Source: Saccharopolyspora ipomoeae
Lineage (GTDB): Bacteria > Actinomycetota > Actinomycetes > Mycobacteriales > Pseudonocardiaceae
DNA: 64,000 nt
NCBI RefSeq assembly: GCF_029952525.1
Contig: NZ_JASAOF010000006.1
Coordinates: 62,001-126,000, forward strand
Direction of reading: 5' to 3'
Shown: positions 17,694 through 27,016 of the stretch, piece after piece
Layout: each line of letters begins with the position of its first letter
How positions within the stretch are numbered: the stretch's first letter is position 1
The notes under the pieces: model-generated
The model's input: the letters and a program-made list of their open reading frames with translations, nothing else
Told to the model about the DNA's origin: nothing
Databases searched by the model: none
Position numbers and translations under genes: made by a program

Positions 17694-18640
17694 CCGTGCG
17701 CTTCACCGAAGCCGACGCCGACCGCGAACTGCGGGCCGACGTGCGCGAAGGGCTCACCGATCACCCGAAGTGGCTGTCCCCCAAGTGGTTCTACGACGCC
17801 GAGGGCAGCGAGCTGTTCGAGCGCATCACCGAGCTCGACGAGTACTACCAGACCCGCGCCGAGCACCAGATCCTGCGGCGCACGGCGCTGACCATCGCCG
17901 AGCTCACCAACGCCGCGACCCTGGTGGAGCTCGGTTCCGGTTCGTCGGAGAAGACCCGGCTGCTGCTCGACGCACTCGGCAAGCACGGCACGCTGCGGCG
18001 GTTCGTGCCGCTGGACGTGTCCGAGTCGGCGCTGCGCGGCGCGGTCGCCGCGATCGAGGCGGATTACCCGGAGCTGGAGGTCTCCGGGGTCGTCGACGAC
18101 TTCACCACCGGGCGCCTCGACGGGGGCGACGGGCGTCTGGTGGCGTTCCTGGGCGGCACCATCGGCAACCTGCTCCCGGAGGAGCGCGCCGGGTTCTTCG
18201 GAGCTCTGCACGCGGCGATGCGGCCGGGGGAGTGGCTGCTGCTGGGCACCGACCTGGTCAAGGAGCCTTCGCGGTTGATCCGCGCCTACGACGACGCCGA
18301 GGGCGTGACCGCCGAGTTCAACCGCAACGTGCTGCGGGTGCTCAACCGGCGGCTCGGCGCCGACTTCGACGCGGACTCGTTCGAGCACGTGGCGCGCTGG
18401 AACACCGATCAGGAGTGGATCGAGATGCGGCTGCGCGCGGTGCGCCCGATGCGGGTGCGGGTGCGCGAGCTGGCGCTGGACGTGGAGTTCGCCGAGGGCG
18501 AGGAGATCCGCACCGAGATCTCGGCGAAGTTCCGGCGTAATCGCATCGCCGACGAGCTGGCCGTGGCCGGGTTCGACCTGGGCAGCTGGTGGCTCGACGA
18601 CGCGGCCGAGTTCGCGCTGTCGCTGTCGGTCGCGCGGTAG
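17675..18640 (+). CDS. egtD: EgtD, histidine N-alpha-methyltransferase
   Basis: SAM-dependent enzyme that trimethylates histidine to hercynine, the first dedicated step. 321 residues, the size of the mycobacterial enzyme. The SAM site is VELGSGSSEKTRLLL (about residues 87-101); PKWFYDAEGSELFE near the N-terminus and FLGGTIGNLLPEE are family blocks. GTG at 17675, six bases after GGGGGAGG, overlaps the end of egtC. It closes the visible operon. Confidence 0.95.
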   Translation: MRHPELTVRFTEADADRELRADVREGLTDHPKWLSPKWFYDAEGSELFERITELDEYYQTRAEHQILRRTALTIAELTNAATLVELGSGSSEKTRLLLDALGKHGTLRRFVPLDVSESALRGAVAAIEADYPELEVSGVVDDFTTGRLDGGDGRLVAFLGGTIGNLLPEERAGFFGALHAAMRPGEWLLLGTDLVKEPSRLIRAYDDAEGVTAEFNRNVLRVLNRRLGADFDADSFEHVARWNTDQEWIEMRLRAVRPMRVRVRELALDVEFAEGEEIRTEISAKFRRNRIADELAVAGFDLGSWWLDDAAEFALSLSVAR

Positions 18641-18671
18641 CCCGCCGCCCCGGCGCGGCGCAGCACCCGGG

Positions 18672-18902
18672 TCACCGCTCCAGCTCGGGGTCCGAGGGGC
18701 CGGGGAGTCGCGACATGCACCGCACGCACGGCATCCCGGCCGGCTGCTCGGACACCTCGGCCACGTACGAGGGGATCTGCAGGCCGCACAAGGTCCGCCA
18801 CGCGGCCGGGAACGGCCCCTCCGGCCGGGCCGCCAGGTGCGTCTGACGGCGGGACTCCGCGACCACTCCTGCGGAGAACCGCACCGCGACCACTGTGCTC
18901 AT
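18672..18902 (-). CDS. small conserved-type hypothetical protein with Cys pairs
   Basis: 76 residues with LCG followed by CVRC, a zinc-ribbon-like spacing seen in small actinobacterial proteins. The sequence is not repetitive and uses normal amino acids, which supports coding. ATG at 18902, with only a weak G-rich ribosome-binding site. It is convergent with egtD, with stops 31 bp apart. Function unknown; I do not recognise the family. Confidence 0.6.
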   Translation of the reverse strand: MSTVVAVRFSAGVVAESRRQTHLAARPEGPFPAAWRTLCGLQIPSYVAEVSEQPAGMPCVRCMSRLPGPSDPELER

Positions 18903-19430
18903 CGTGTCGCCCCCGGTGGTTGTGCTGCGCCCGGCCGCAGGCTCGTGTCCACCGGGTCTCCCGGCAGGCCGTGGGCGGACGGGGCGTCGTGGTTCCGGTT
19001 GATCATTTTCCCCACCTCCGCGGACGGGACTCGTCCACGAGGCGGTCGTGACGCGAGGCTAGGCGGGTTGACCCGTTCGGCCCAACGGCCATGCGCGAAA
19101 ACGACCAATTGATCACCCGAAGGGGTTGCCGGAGCGCTGGTGAGCACGCGTGGTGATCGGCATTCGGGGGAGCCGGGCCCGGAGAACGGGGCTGAAGCAG
19201 GGCCGGCCACGCGAGCGCCAGCTACTGGGGGGAGGTGCTGGTGCCGCGTGACCGGCGGGGCACAGGTTACACCCGGTGCCCGAGCGGTCATCGGGGGTAG
19301 CGGTGCGCGCCTCCTGCGGCGGGCTGATCGCACCCCATCGTGTTGATCACGTGGTCCGGACCGTGGCCGCGCGGCGCCCGACGCGACAGACTGGTCGGAC
19401 CGCCACGAGGTCGCCTGAGCAGGAGGAAGA
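18903..19430. other. 528-bp intergenic region with no supported gene
   Basis: Lies between the small minus-strand gene and the aminotransferase. Short frames on both strands show no family resemblance. It should hold two divergent promoters. The last bases, GCAGGAGGAAGA before 19431, are a strong ribosome-binding site for the aminotransferase. Confidence 0.5.
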
Positions 19431-20729
19431 ATGTCGGATTCGCTGTTGGCGCGGCACAAGGCCGTGATGCCGGACTGGCTGTCGCTGTACTACCAGGAGC
19501 CGATCGAGATCGTCAGCGGCTCGGGCCGTCACGTCACCGACGCGGACGGCAACACCTACCTGGACTTCTTCGCCGGCATCCTCACCAACGCCATCGGCTA
19601 CGACATCGACGAGATCAGCGACGCGATCCGCCGCCAGGTCGACACCGGTGTGCTGCACACCTCGACGCTGTACCTGATCCGCCGGCAGGTCGAGCTGGCC
19701 GAGCGCATCGCCGAGCTGTCCGGGCTGCGCGACCCGAAGGTGTTCTTCACCAACTCCGGCACCGAGGCCAACGAGACCGCGCTGATGCTGGCCACCCAGA
19801 AGCGCCGCAGCAACCAGGTGCTGGCGCTGCGCAACTCCTACCACGGGCGCGCGTTCGCGACGCTGGCCGTGACCGGCAACCGGAGCTGGTCGGCGACGTC
19901 GCTGTCGCCGGTGAAGGTCAGCTACGTCCACGGCGGTTACCGCTACCGCAGCCCGTTCTCCGCGCTGTCCGACGCCGACTACATCGCGGCCTGCGTCGAC
20001 GACCTGCGCGAGGTCATCGAGACCACCACCGCCGGGGACGTGGCCTGCATGATCGCCGAACCCATCCAGGGCGTCGGCGGGTTCGCCACCCCGCCCGACG
20101 GACTGCTGGGCGCGTTCGCCGAGGTGCTCGACGAGTACGGCATCCTGCTCATCTCCGACGAGGTGCAGACCGGCTGGGGCCGCACCGGCGAGCACTTCTG
20201 GGGCATCCAGGCCCACGGCGTCACCCCGGACGCCATGACCTTCGCCAAGGGGCTGGGCAACGGCCTGGCGATCGGCGGTGTCGTCGCCGAATCCGCGCTG
20301 ATGGACGACATCGGCGCGAACTCCATCTCCACCTTCGGCGGCAACCCGGTCTCCACCGGCGGTGCGCACGCCGCGCTGGAGTACCTGCTGGCCCACGACC
20401 TGCAGGGCAACGCCGCCAAGCTCGGTTCCCAGCTGCTGCAGGGGTTGCGAACCCACGACAGCGCGCTGATCGGCGACGTGCGCGGCAAGGGCCTCATGAT
20501 CGGCGTCGAACTCGTCGTGCCCGGCGGCAAGACCCCGGCGCCCGAGGCCGCCGCGCGGGTGATGGAACTGGCCAAGCAGCGGGGCCTGTTGATAGGGAAG
20601 GGCGGGTTGCACGGCAACGTCCTGCGCCTGGCGCCGCCGATGACGCTCACCGAGTCCGAAGCGGCGCACGCGCTGCAGGTGCTCACCGAAACCGTCTCGC
20701 TGGCCGAGCAGGAGCTGTTCTCATCATGA
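19431..20729 (+). CDS. class III (omega) aminotransferase
   Basis: PLP enzyme of 432 residues. The class III signature LISDEVQTGWGRTG lies at about residues 239-252, the PLP lysine is in TFAKGLGNG at about 275-283, and a GTEANE cofactor loop precedes. It overlaps a CoA-acylating methylmalonate-semialdehyde dehydrogenase by 4 bp. That partner points to an amino donor whose product is malonate or methylmalonate semialdehyde (beta-alanine, beta-aminoisobutyrate) or to GABA-like substrates. Strong ribosome-binding site AGGAGGAAG. EgtE-like function is unlikely because EgtE belongs to another PLP fold class. Confidence 0.9.
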   Translation: MSDSLLARHKAVMPDWLSLYYQEPIEIVSGSGRHVTDADGNTYLDFFAGILTNAIGYDIDEISDAIRRQVDTGVLHTSTLYLIRRQVELAERIAELSGLRDPKVFFTNSGTEANETALMLATQKRRSNQVLALRNSYHGRAFATLAVTGNRSWSATSLSPVKVSYVHGGYRYRSPFSALSDADYIAACVDDLREVIETTTAGDVACMIAEPIQGVGGFATPPDGLLGAFAEVLDEYGILLISDEVQTGWGRTGEHFWGIQAHGVTPDAMTFAKGLGNGLAIGGVVAESALMDDIGANSISTFGGNPVSTGGAHAALEYLLAHDLQGNAAKLGSQLLQGLRTHDSALIGDVRGKGLMIGVELVVPGGKTPAPEAAARVMELAKQRGLLIGKGGLHGNVLRLAPPMTLTESEAAHALQVLTETVSLAEQELFSS

Positions 20730-22219
20730 CCGAGCTGATCGATCACTGGATCGCGGGCGCCCCGGCGGGCGCCACCCCGGAACGCACCGGGGCGGTGTTC
20801 AACCCGGCGACCGGGGAGCGGACCGGCACGGTCGCCTACGCCGACGGGTCCGATGTGGACGCCGCGGTGTCCGCGGCCGCCACGGCGCAGCGCGAGTGGA
20901 AGCGGGCGTCGCTGGCCAAGCGGTCCTCGGTGCTGTTCGCGTTCCGGGAACTGCTCAACGCCCACGCCGACGAGCTCGCCGCGATCGTCACCGCCGAGCA
21001 CGGCAAGGTGCTCTCCGACGCGGCCGGGGAGGTGCAGCGCGGGCTGGAGAACGTCGAGTACGCCTGCGGCATCCCGAACCTGCTGCAGGGCGGGTTCTCG
21101 GAGAACGCCTCGACCAGCGTCGACGTGCACTCCACCCGGCAGCCGGTGGGCGTGGTCGGGGTGATCTCGCCGTTCAACTTCCCGGCCATGGTGCCGCTGT
21201 GGTTCGCGCCCAACGCGATCGCCTGCGGCAACTCGGTGGTGCTCAAGCCCAGCGAGAAGGACCCGTCGGCGGCGCTGTTCCTGGCCCGCCTGTGGCAGCG
21301 GGCCGGGCTGCCCGACGGGGTGTTCAACGTGGTCCAGGGCGACAAGGTCGCGGTCGACGCGCTGCTGGAGCACCGCGACGTCAAGGCGATCTCGTTCGTC
21401 GGTTCCACCCCGATCGCCCGCTACGTCTACGAGACCGGCACCGTGCACGGCAAGCGCGTGCAGGCGCTGGGCGGGGCGAAGAACCACATGGTGGTGCTGC
21501 CCGACGCCGACCTGGACCTGGCCGCCGACGCCGCGGTCTCGGCCGGCTTCGGTTCGGCGGGGGAGCGCTGCATGGCGGTCTCGGCGGTGGTGGCGGTCGA
21601 CCCGGTGGGCGACGAGCTGGTCGCCAAGATCGCCGAGCGCATGGGCAAGCTCCAGGTCGGCGACGGCCACCGCTCCTGCGACATGGGCCCGCTGGTGACC
21701 GCCGCGCACCGGGACCGCGTCGCGTCCTACGTGGACGCCGGGCTGTCCGCCGGCGCGGAGCTGGTGGTCGACGGCCGGGGCGTCGATGTCGACGGCGCCG
21801 AGGGCGGATTCTGGCTCGGGCCCACGCTGTTCGACCACGTGCAACCCGAGATGTCGATCTACGCCGACGAGATCTTCGGGCCGGTGCTGTCGGTGCTGCG
21901 CGCGCCCACCTACGACGACGCTCTGACGCTCGTCAACGCCAACCCGTACGGCAACGGGACCGCGATCTTCACCGAGAACGGCGGCGCCGCCCGCAGGTTC
22001 GGCGAAGAGGTCGAGGTCGGGATGGTGGGCGTCAACGTCCCGATCCCGGTGCCGGTCGCCCAGTTCTCCTTCGGCGGCTGGAAGGACTCGCTGTTCGGCG
22101 ACTCCCACGCCTACGGTCCGGACGGCATCCGGTTCTTCACCCGCACCAAGGTGATCACCACGCGCTGGCCCGATCCCTCGCACGGCGGTGTGAACCTGGG
22201 CTTCCCGCAGAACAGCTGA
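20726..22219 (+). CDS. mmsA: CoA-acylating methylmalonate-semialdehyde dehydrogenase
   Basis: 497 residues, typical for the family. It converts (methyl)malonate semialdehyde with CoA and NAD+ to propionyl- or acetyl-CoA. Catalytic Cys is in GSAGERCMAVS. The general-base Glu of ordinary aldehyde dehydrogenases is replaced, as in all MMSDHs, within LGGAKNH. The C-terminal FSFGGWKDSLFGD is also characteristic. Start ATG overlaps the aminotransferase stop (ATGA), giving a two-gene catabolic operon for valine, beta-alanine or pyrimidine-derived amino acids. Confidence 0.94.
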   Translation: MTELIDHWIAGAPAGATPERTGAVFNPATGERTGTVAYADGSDVDAAVSAAATAQREWKRASLAKRSSVLFAFRELLNAHADELAAIVTAEHGKVLSDAAGEVQRGLENVEYACGIPNLLQGGFSENASTSVDVHSTRQPVGVVGVISPFNFPAMVPLWFAPNAIACGNSVVLKPSEKDPSAALFLARLWQRAGLPDGVFNVVQGDKVAVDALLEHRDVKAISFVGSTPIARYVYETGTVHGKRVQALGGAKNHMVVLPDADLDLAADAAVSAGFGSAGERCMAVSAVVAVDPVGDELVAKIAERMGKLQVGDGHRSCDMGPLVTAAHRDRVASYVDAGLSAGAELVVDGRGVDVDGAEGGFWLGPTLFDHVQPEMSIYADEIFGPVLSVLRAPTYDDALTLVNANPYGNGTAIFTENGGAARRFGEEVEVGMVGVNVPIPVPVAQFSFGGWKDSLFGDSHAYGPDGIRFFTRTKVITTRWPDPSHGGVNLGFPQNS

Positions 22220-22296
22220 CCCGCCCGCCGGTCGGCCCCGGGGACATTCCGGGGCTGGCCGGACGGGACCCCGGCGGATCTCCTACGCTGCCGGGC

Positions 22297-23595
22297 ATGC
22301 CCGCACTGAGCCCGAAATCGGTTCTGGAAGGACGCAGCACCAACCGCGCGCCGGTGTCGCTGATCATCGGACTGGTGGTCTCCGGCGTCTGCCTGCTGCT
22401 GGCGCTGGCGTCCTACTTCGCGATGGACCCCGGTGCGCCGGGCAACGTCGTGATCGGCATGCTGCTGGCGCTGCCGACCGCGATCGTGCTGGTGGCGCTG
22501 ATCCTGCTGGTCGACCGGCTGGAACCGGAACCGCGGCTGAACCTCCTGGTGGCCTTCGGCTGGGGAGCCGGGGTGGCGCTGCTGGGGGCGTTGATCGTCA
22601 ACACGTTCGGCGAGTCGGTGCTGGCAGTCGTTCTGGGGCCGGAGCCCGCGACGGTGCTGACGGTGTCGGTGATCGCGCCGGTCGTCGAGGAGAGCTTCAA
22701 GGGTGCTCTGCTGCTGTTCCTGCTGCTGGTGCGGCGCAACGAGATCGACGGGCCGACCGACGGGATCGTCTACGCGGGGCTGTGCGGGCTGGGCTTCGCG
22801 CTCGTCGAGAACGTCCTCTACTACATGCAGGGCCTGGCATCGGTGCCCGGCGAGATCTGGGGCACCGTCCTGATCCGCGGCGTGGTGGCTCCGCTGGGAC
22901 ACCCGATGTACACGGCGATGACCGGTCTGGGCATCGCCTACGCCGCCACCCACCGCGGCGTCGGCCGGGTGTTCGCGCCGATCCTGGGCTGGTGCGCGGC
23001 GGTGTTCCTGCACGCGCTGTGGAACGGCGGCTCGGTGCTGTTCGGCTTCGGGGGCCTGGTGCTGGCCTACCTGATCGAGGCCGCGGTGCTGGTAGCACTG
23101 GTGATCGTGCTGGTCCGGGACCGCAGGCGCCTGGTGCACCTCATCGGCCGATACCTGCCCTCCTACATCCCCAGCGGGCTGGTGGCGCCCAACGACATCC
23201 AGATGCTCGGCACGATGCGGGGTCGCAGGCAGGCCCGGAACTGGGCCCGGCACCAGGCCGGTGCCGTGGGGGCGCAGGCGATGGGGGACTACCAGCTGGC
23301 GGCCACGGAACTGGCGCTGCTGCACGCCCAGGCCGAGCGCCGCACGATCGACCCGGAGAGGTTCTTCGCCCGCCGCGGGCAGATCGTGACCCTGATGGGC
23401 ATGGCGCGCGAGGCGTTCTTCCGCCGCATGCCGCAGCCGAAACCCGCGCCGTGGGCGCGCAACCAGCAGTCGGGCTTCTTCACCGTGCCGCAGCAGCTCA
23501 ACGACATGCCGACGCACAAGCTGCGCATCCCGCCCCAGCCGCCCCAGCCCCCGCAGCCGCCCCAGCCCCCAGGGCGGCCCGGTCCCTGGAGGTGA
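22297..23595 (+). CDS. PrsW-type intramembrane metalloprotease
   Basis: 432 residues with about eight hydrophobic segments in residues 15-290 and a soluble proline-rich tail of QPP repeats. The PrsW motifs are present: VVEESFKG (EExxK), ALVENVLYY and FLHALWNGG. PrsW in Bacillus cuts an anti-sigma factor; the actinobacterial substrates are not established. Start ATG at 22297. It follows mmsA on the same strand by 77 bp but is probably a separate unit. Confidence 0.86.
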   Translation: MPALSPKSVLEGRSTNRAPVSLIIGLVVSGVCLLLALASYFAMDPGAPGNVVIGMLLALPTAIVLVALILLVDRLEPEPRLNLLVAFGWGAGVALLGALIVNTFGESVLAVVLGPEPATVLTVSVIAPVVEESFKGALLLFLLLVRRNEIDGPTDGIVYAGLCGLGFALVENVLYYMQGLASVPGEIWGTVLIRGVVAPLGHPMYTAMTGLGIAYAATHRGVGRVFAPILGWCAAVFLHALWNGGSVLFGFGGLVLAYLIEAAVLVALVIVLVRDRRRLVHLIGRYLPSYIPSGLVAPNDIQMLGTMRGRRQARNWARHQAGAVGAQAMGDYQLAATELALLHAQAERRTIDPERFFARRGQIVTLMGMAREAFFRRMPQPKPAPWARNQQSGFFTVPQQLNDMPTHKLRIPPQPPQPPQPPQPPGRPGPWR

Positions 23596-23607
23596 GGCGG
23601 TCGAGCG

Positions 23608-25128
23608 CTACAGCTCGGCGTTCTCGCGGGTGTCCTCGGACGCGGTGCGGCGCGCTCGCAGGAGATTGCGCACCAGCGGCAGGAGCACGACCACGGCCAG
23701 CAGAGCGAGCAGCGTGCCCGAGATGGGCCTGGTGAGGAAGCCGGTCGGGTCTCCTTCGAACAGCAGCAGCGACCGGCGCAGCGAGGTCTCCAGCAGCGAG
23801 CCCAGGACGAAGGCCAGCACCAGCGGTCCGGGTTCGAACGCGAACTTCTTCATCAGGTAGCCCAGCAGGCCGAAGGCGATGACCAGGGCGATGTCGAAGA
23901 CGCTGTTGCGGACGGTGTAGACGCCGATGAGCGTGATCAGCACGGTGATCGGTGCCAGGATCGACTCGCGCACCCGCAGGATCTTCACGAACAGCCCGAC
24001 CAGCGGGATGCTCATGATCAGCAGCAGGATGTTCCCGATGTACATCGAGTTCACCACGCCCCAGAACAGCTCGGGTTCCTCGTCCACGAGCTGAGGTCCC
24101 GGTGTGACGCCTTGGATCAGCAGGGCGCCGAAGATCATCGCCATCGTCGCGTTGGCCGGGATGCCCAGCGTCAGCAGCGGGATGAACGACGAGGTCGCGG
24201 CCGCGTTGTTGGCCGTCTCGGGCGCGGCGACGCCTTCGACGGCCCCGTTGCCGAAGCGCTCCGGCGTCTTCGACCGGCGCTTCTCCACCGCGTAGGCGGC
24301 CAGGGACGACAGCGTCGCGCCGCCGCCGGGCAGCACGCCCAGCACGAACCCGAGCACCGAGCCCCGCCCGATCGCCCCGGAGGACTGCCGCAGATCCGCT
24401 CGCGAGGGCCACACGTTGGCGACCCGGCCGGGCGCGGTCGCGGCCTTGTGGCGCTGTTCGAGGTTGTGCAGGATCTCGCCGAGCCCGAACAGTCCCATCG
24501 CGATGGGGACGAAGTCCAACCCGTCGGACAGCGACAGCACGTCGAAGGTGAACCGCTCGGAGCCGGTGAACGCGTCGCGGCCGACGGTGGCGAGCAGCAG
24601 CCCGAGGCACGCGGCGATGAGGGCCTTCACCTTGCCGCCGTTGCTGACGGTGGCGACCAGCAGGATGCCCAGCAGCGCCAGCGCGGTGTACTCGGGCGGG
24701 CCGAAGTCCAGCGCGAACCCGGCGATCAGCGGTGCCAGGAACGACAGCGCCACGATCGACAGGGTGCCGCCGGCGAACGACCCGATGGCGGCGATGCCCA
24801 GCGCGGTACCGGCTTTGCCCTGGCGTGCGAGGGCGTGCCCGTCGAAGACGGTCACCACCGAGGAGGCCTCGCCGGGCAGCCGAAGCAGCACCGAGGTGAT
24901 GGTGCCGCCGTACTGCGCGCCGTAGAAGATGCCGGCGAGCATGATGATCGCGGTGACCGGCTCGACGTTGAACGTCAGCGGCAGCAGGATCGCTATCGTC
25001 GCCGCCGGTCCGAGCCCGGGCAGCACGCCGACGAGCATGCCGATGACGACGCCGAGGAAGCAGTACAGCAGGTTCGTGGGTTCGAGAACGACGCCGAACC
25101 CCTCGATGGCAGGGGTCAGGAAGTCCAT
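23608..25128 (-). CDS. tripartite tricarboxylate transporter large permease TctA
   Basis: 506-residue TctA-family membrane protein (usual size about 500). The conserved N-terminal loop [17 protein letters not shown] and the second-repeat [14 protein letters not shown] are both present; about 12 hydrophobic segments. It is the last gene of tctC-tctB-tctA. It forms the ion-coupled channel fed by the periplasmic-type lipoprotein. Substrate is inferred below to be a sugar diacid or other carboxylate. Confidence 0.93.
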   Translation of the reverse strand: MDFLTPAIEGFGVVLEPTNLLYCFLGVVIGMLVGVLPGLGPAATIAILLPLTFNVEPVTAIIMLAGIFYGAQYGGTITSVLLRLPGEASSVVTVFDGHALARQGKAGTALGIAAIGSFAGGTLSIVALSFLAPLIAGFALDFGPPEYTALALLGILLVATVSNGGKVKALIAACLGLLLATVGRDAFTGSERFTFDVLSLSDGLDFVPIAMGLFGLGEILHNLEQRHKAATAPGRVANVWPSRADLRQSSGAIGRGSVLGFVLGVLPGGGATLSSLAAYAVEKRRSKTPERFGNGAVEGVAAPETANNAAATSSFIPLLTLGIPANATMAMIFGALLIQGVTPGPQLVDEEPELFWGVVNSMYIGNILLLIMSIPLVGLFVKILRVRESILAPITVLITLIGVYTVRNSVFDIALVIAFGLLGYLMKKFAFEPGPLVLAFVLGSLLETSLRRSLLLFEGDPTGFLTRPISGTLLALLAVVVLLPLVRNLLRARRTASEDTRENAEL

Positions 25129-25161
25129 CGCCGCTCCAAGGGATGCTGGTGGTGGGGAGCT

Positions 25162-25686
25162 CTAGAACATGTGGGGCACGGGCACGTTCAGCGCCCCGAC
25201 GAAGATCGCGTAGAAGGCGACGACGATGCCGACGCTGCCCAGCGCCGAGACCCGCCACGACTCGCCGCCGAGGAACCGCAGCCACACGAACGCCAGCAGC
25301 GCGGACGGGATCTCGAACCCGATCACGCTGATCACGGCGACGAACCCGATCATGGTGGCGATCGCGGCGGCGACCCGCCAGGCCGCGGAGCTGAACAGCT
25401 CGGCATCGGTGGTGCGGCGGGACAGGACGGCGAGCGCGACGCCGAGCGCGGTGATCGCGACGCTGATCAGGAACGGCCAGGTTCCCGCGGCGGGCGCGGC
25501 GGCCGTGCCGAGCCCCAGCGCCAGCGAACCGACCAGCCCGCTGACGCCGACGGCCACCACGACCAGTGCCACCACGAGGTTCGACACCGCCCCGGCCGGA
25601 GCCGGGTGCTCGGCGGCCCTGGCTTCCGGCACGGCGCTCTCCTGCACGTTCCCGGGCTCGGTTCGGGTGTCGGGCGGGTTGCTCAT
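25162..25686 (-). CDS. tripartite tricarboxylate transporter small permease TctB
   Basis: 174 residues with four hydrophobic segments after a hydrophilic 35-residue N-terminus, the TctB layout. ATG at 25686 overlaps the tctC stop by 4 bp (ATGA), and tctA begins 33 bp downstream. A longer frame upstream lies within tctC and is rejected. Confidence 0.85.
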   Translation of the reverse strand: MSNPPDTRTEPGNVQESAVPEARAAEHPAPAGAVSNLVVALVVVAVGVSGLVGSLALGLGTAAAPAAGTWPFLISVAITALGVALAVLSRRTTDAELFSSAAWRVAAAIATMIGFVAVISVIGFEIPSALLAFVWLRFLGGESWRVSALGSVGIVVAFYAIFVGALNVPVPHMF

Positions 25687-26681
25687 TTCTCCCCGCCGAG
25701 ATCGATCCCGTACTTCTGCACCATCGCCCGGTAGTTCTCGAGGGAGTCGGTCCACTCCTTGGCGACCTGCGGCCCGTCGATCTCGTGCGGCGTGAGCAGG
25801 TTCTCCTGGTTGAACGACTTGTAGGACTCGGTGGCGAAGGCGCTGCGGAACGCGGCGCGCAACCTGTCCACGGCCTCCGGCGGGGTTTCCTTCGGCGCGA
25901 CGATCGCCCGGTACTGCGACACCTTGACGTCGAAGCCCAGCTCCACGGCGGTCGGGGTGTCCGGGAGGTACTGGTTGCGCTGCTCGGAGAAGGTGACCAG
26001 CGGGACGAGCTCGCCGGACTTGATCTGGCTGATCGCCTCGCCGAGCTGGACCGACGCCACGTCGACCTGCTTGCCCAGCACCGCGGTCATCGCGGGCGAT
26101 CCGCCGTCGAAGGGCACGGCGGTGCCGGCGATCCCGGCGTGCTTGAACAGCAGTTCCTGCGACAGCTGGCTGCCGGTGCCGACGCCGGTGGTGCCGAACT
26201 TGAGGTCGCGGTGGGCGTCGACGAGGCTCTGCACGGAGTTGAGCCCGGAATCGGCGTTGGCGACGAGCACGTAGTCGTCGCGGGAGATGCCGGTGATGAC
26301 CTCGAAGTCGTTGACGTCGACCGCTTCTTCCTCGCTGACGGCCAGCGGCGTGATGGAGGTCAGCGACGCGTTGAGGACCATGATGTTCTGGCCGTCGGGT
26401 TGCTTGCCCGCTAACTCCTTGGCGGCCAGCGCCCCGTTGGCCCCGGGCGTGTTGACCACGGGGATCGCGACGCCGAGGTCCTTGGCGGCCTCGTCGGCGA
26501 GGGCACGTCCGATGAGGTCCGTGCTGCCGCCCGGGTCCTGGCCGACCGCCATGGTGACCGGGCCGCTCGGGAACGATCCTTGCTTGCCGCTGGACAGGTT
26601 CCCGCCGCAGGCGGCGAGCGACAGCGAGAGCGCTGCCGCGACCACGGGCACCACCGCTCGGCGTACTGACCTCTTTGTCAA
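25683..26681 (-). CDS. tripartite tricarboxylate transporter substrate-binding lipoprotein TctC
   Basis: 332 residues. A lipoprotein signal precedes the lipobox LAAC, followed by GGNLSSG. The Bug/TctC fold shows DPGGSTDLIGR and NTPGANGALAA near the N-terminus, and GTTGVGTGSQLS further on. Bug-family proteins bind carboxylates. I prefer the TTG at 26681 after AAGGAGA; an ATG at 26735 would add 18 residues before the signal. It is divergent from the enolase-superfamily gene across a 335-bp control region. Confidence 0.9.
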   Translation of the reverse strand: MTKRSVRRAVVPVVAAALSLSLAACGGNLSSGKQGSFPSGPVTMAVGQDPGGSTDLIGRALADEAAKDLGVAIPVVNTPGANGALAAKELAGKQPDGQNIMVLNASLTSITPLAVSEEEAVDVNDFEVITGISRDDYVLVANADSGLNSVQSLVDAHRDLKFGTTGVGTGSQLSQELLFKHAGIAGTAVPFDGGSPAMTAVLGKQVDVASVQLGEAISQIKSGELVPLVTFSEQRNQYLPDTPTAVELGFDVKVSQYRAIVAPKETPPEAVDRLRAAFRSAFATESYKSFNQENLLTPHEIDGPQVAKEWTDSLENYRAMVQKYGIDLGGEK

Positions 26682-27016
26682 CGCCTTCTCCTTCGATTCG
26701 CAGGGCAGCGACCGCATCGATGTGAGTGCGGTCACGGTGACGAATGCTCGGGGAAGCCTATGGTCGCCATTCCATGCGTGTCCAAGCCTGATTTGGCATC
26801 GGTCAATACCTTGGAGGAATCGACTCCGGAAATCCGGTACGTTTTCGCCCGAAGATCGATGCGACGACGGTATTGATCGATGTCCTATCGGTCTTGGACC
26901 GGCATCGTCGGGGGCTCTAGTGTCCTGATCACCGTCCCGACCCGTCGCCAGTCCCGGTTCCCCGGGAGCTGCGACCGGCGGAGCCAGCCGATGACGCCTG
27001 AACGGAGACGAATCCC
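26682..27016. promoter_or_regulatory. divergent control region tctCBA / sugar-acid dehydratase with inverted repeat
   Basis: No gene here. Two 14-bp arms, CATCGGTCAATACC (26807-26820) and GGTATTGATCGATG (26869-26882), match as an inverted repeat at 13 of 14 positions, 48 bp apart. A short GTCAC-G-GTGAC palindrome lies at 26731-26741. Such spaced sites suit a repressor that controls both divergent units; no regulator gene is adjacent. Confidence 0.5.

Noticed and set aside
18899-19459. Minus-strand frame of about 186 codons before the aminotransferase
   Set aside because: Low-complexity Pro/Arg/Ala composition and it overlaps the start of the aminotransferase gene; looks like a GC-driven open frame.
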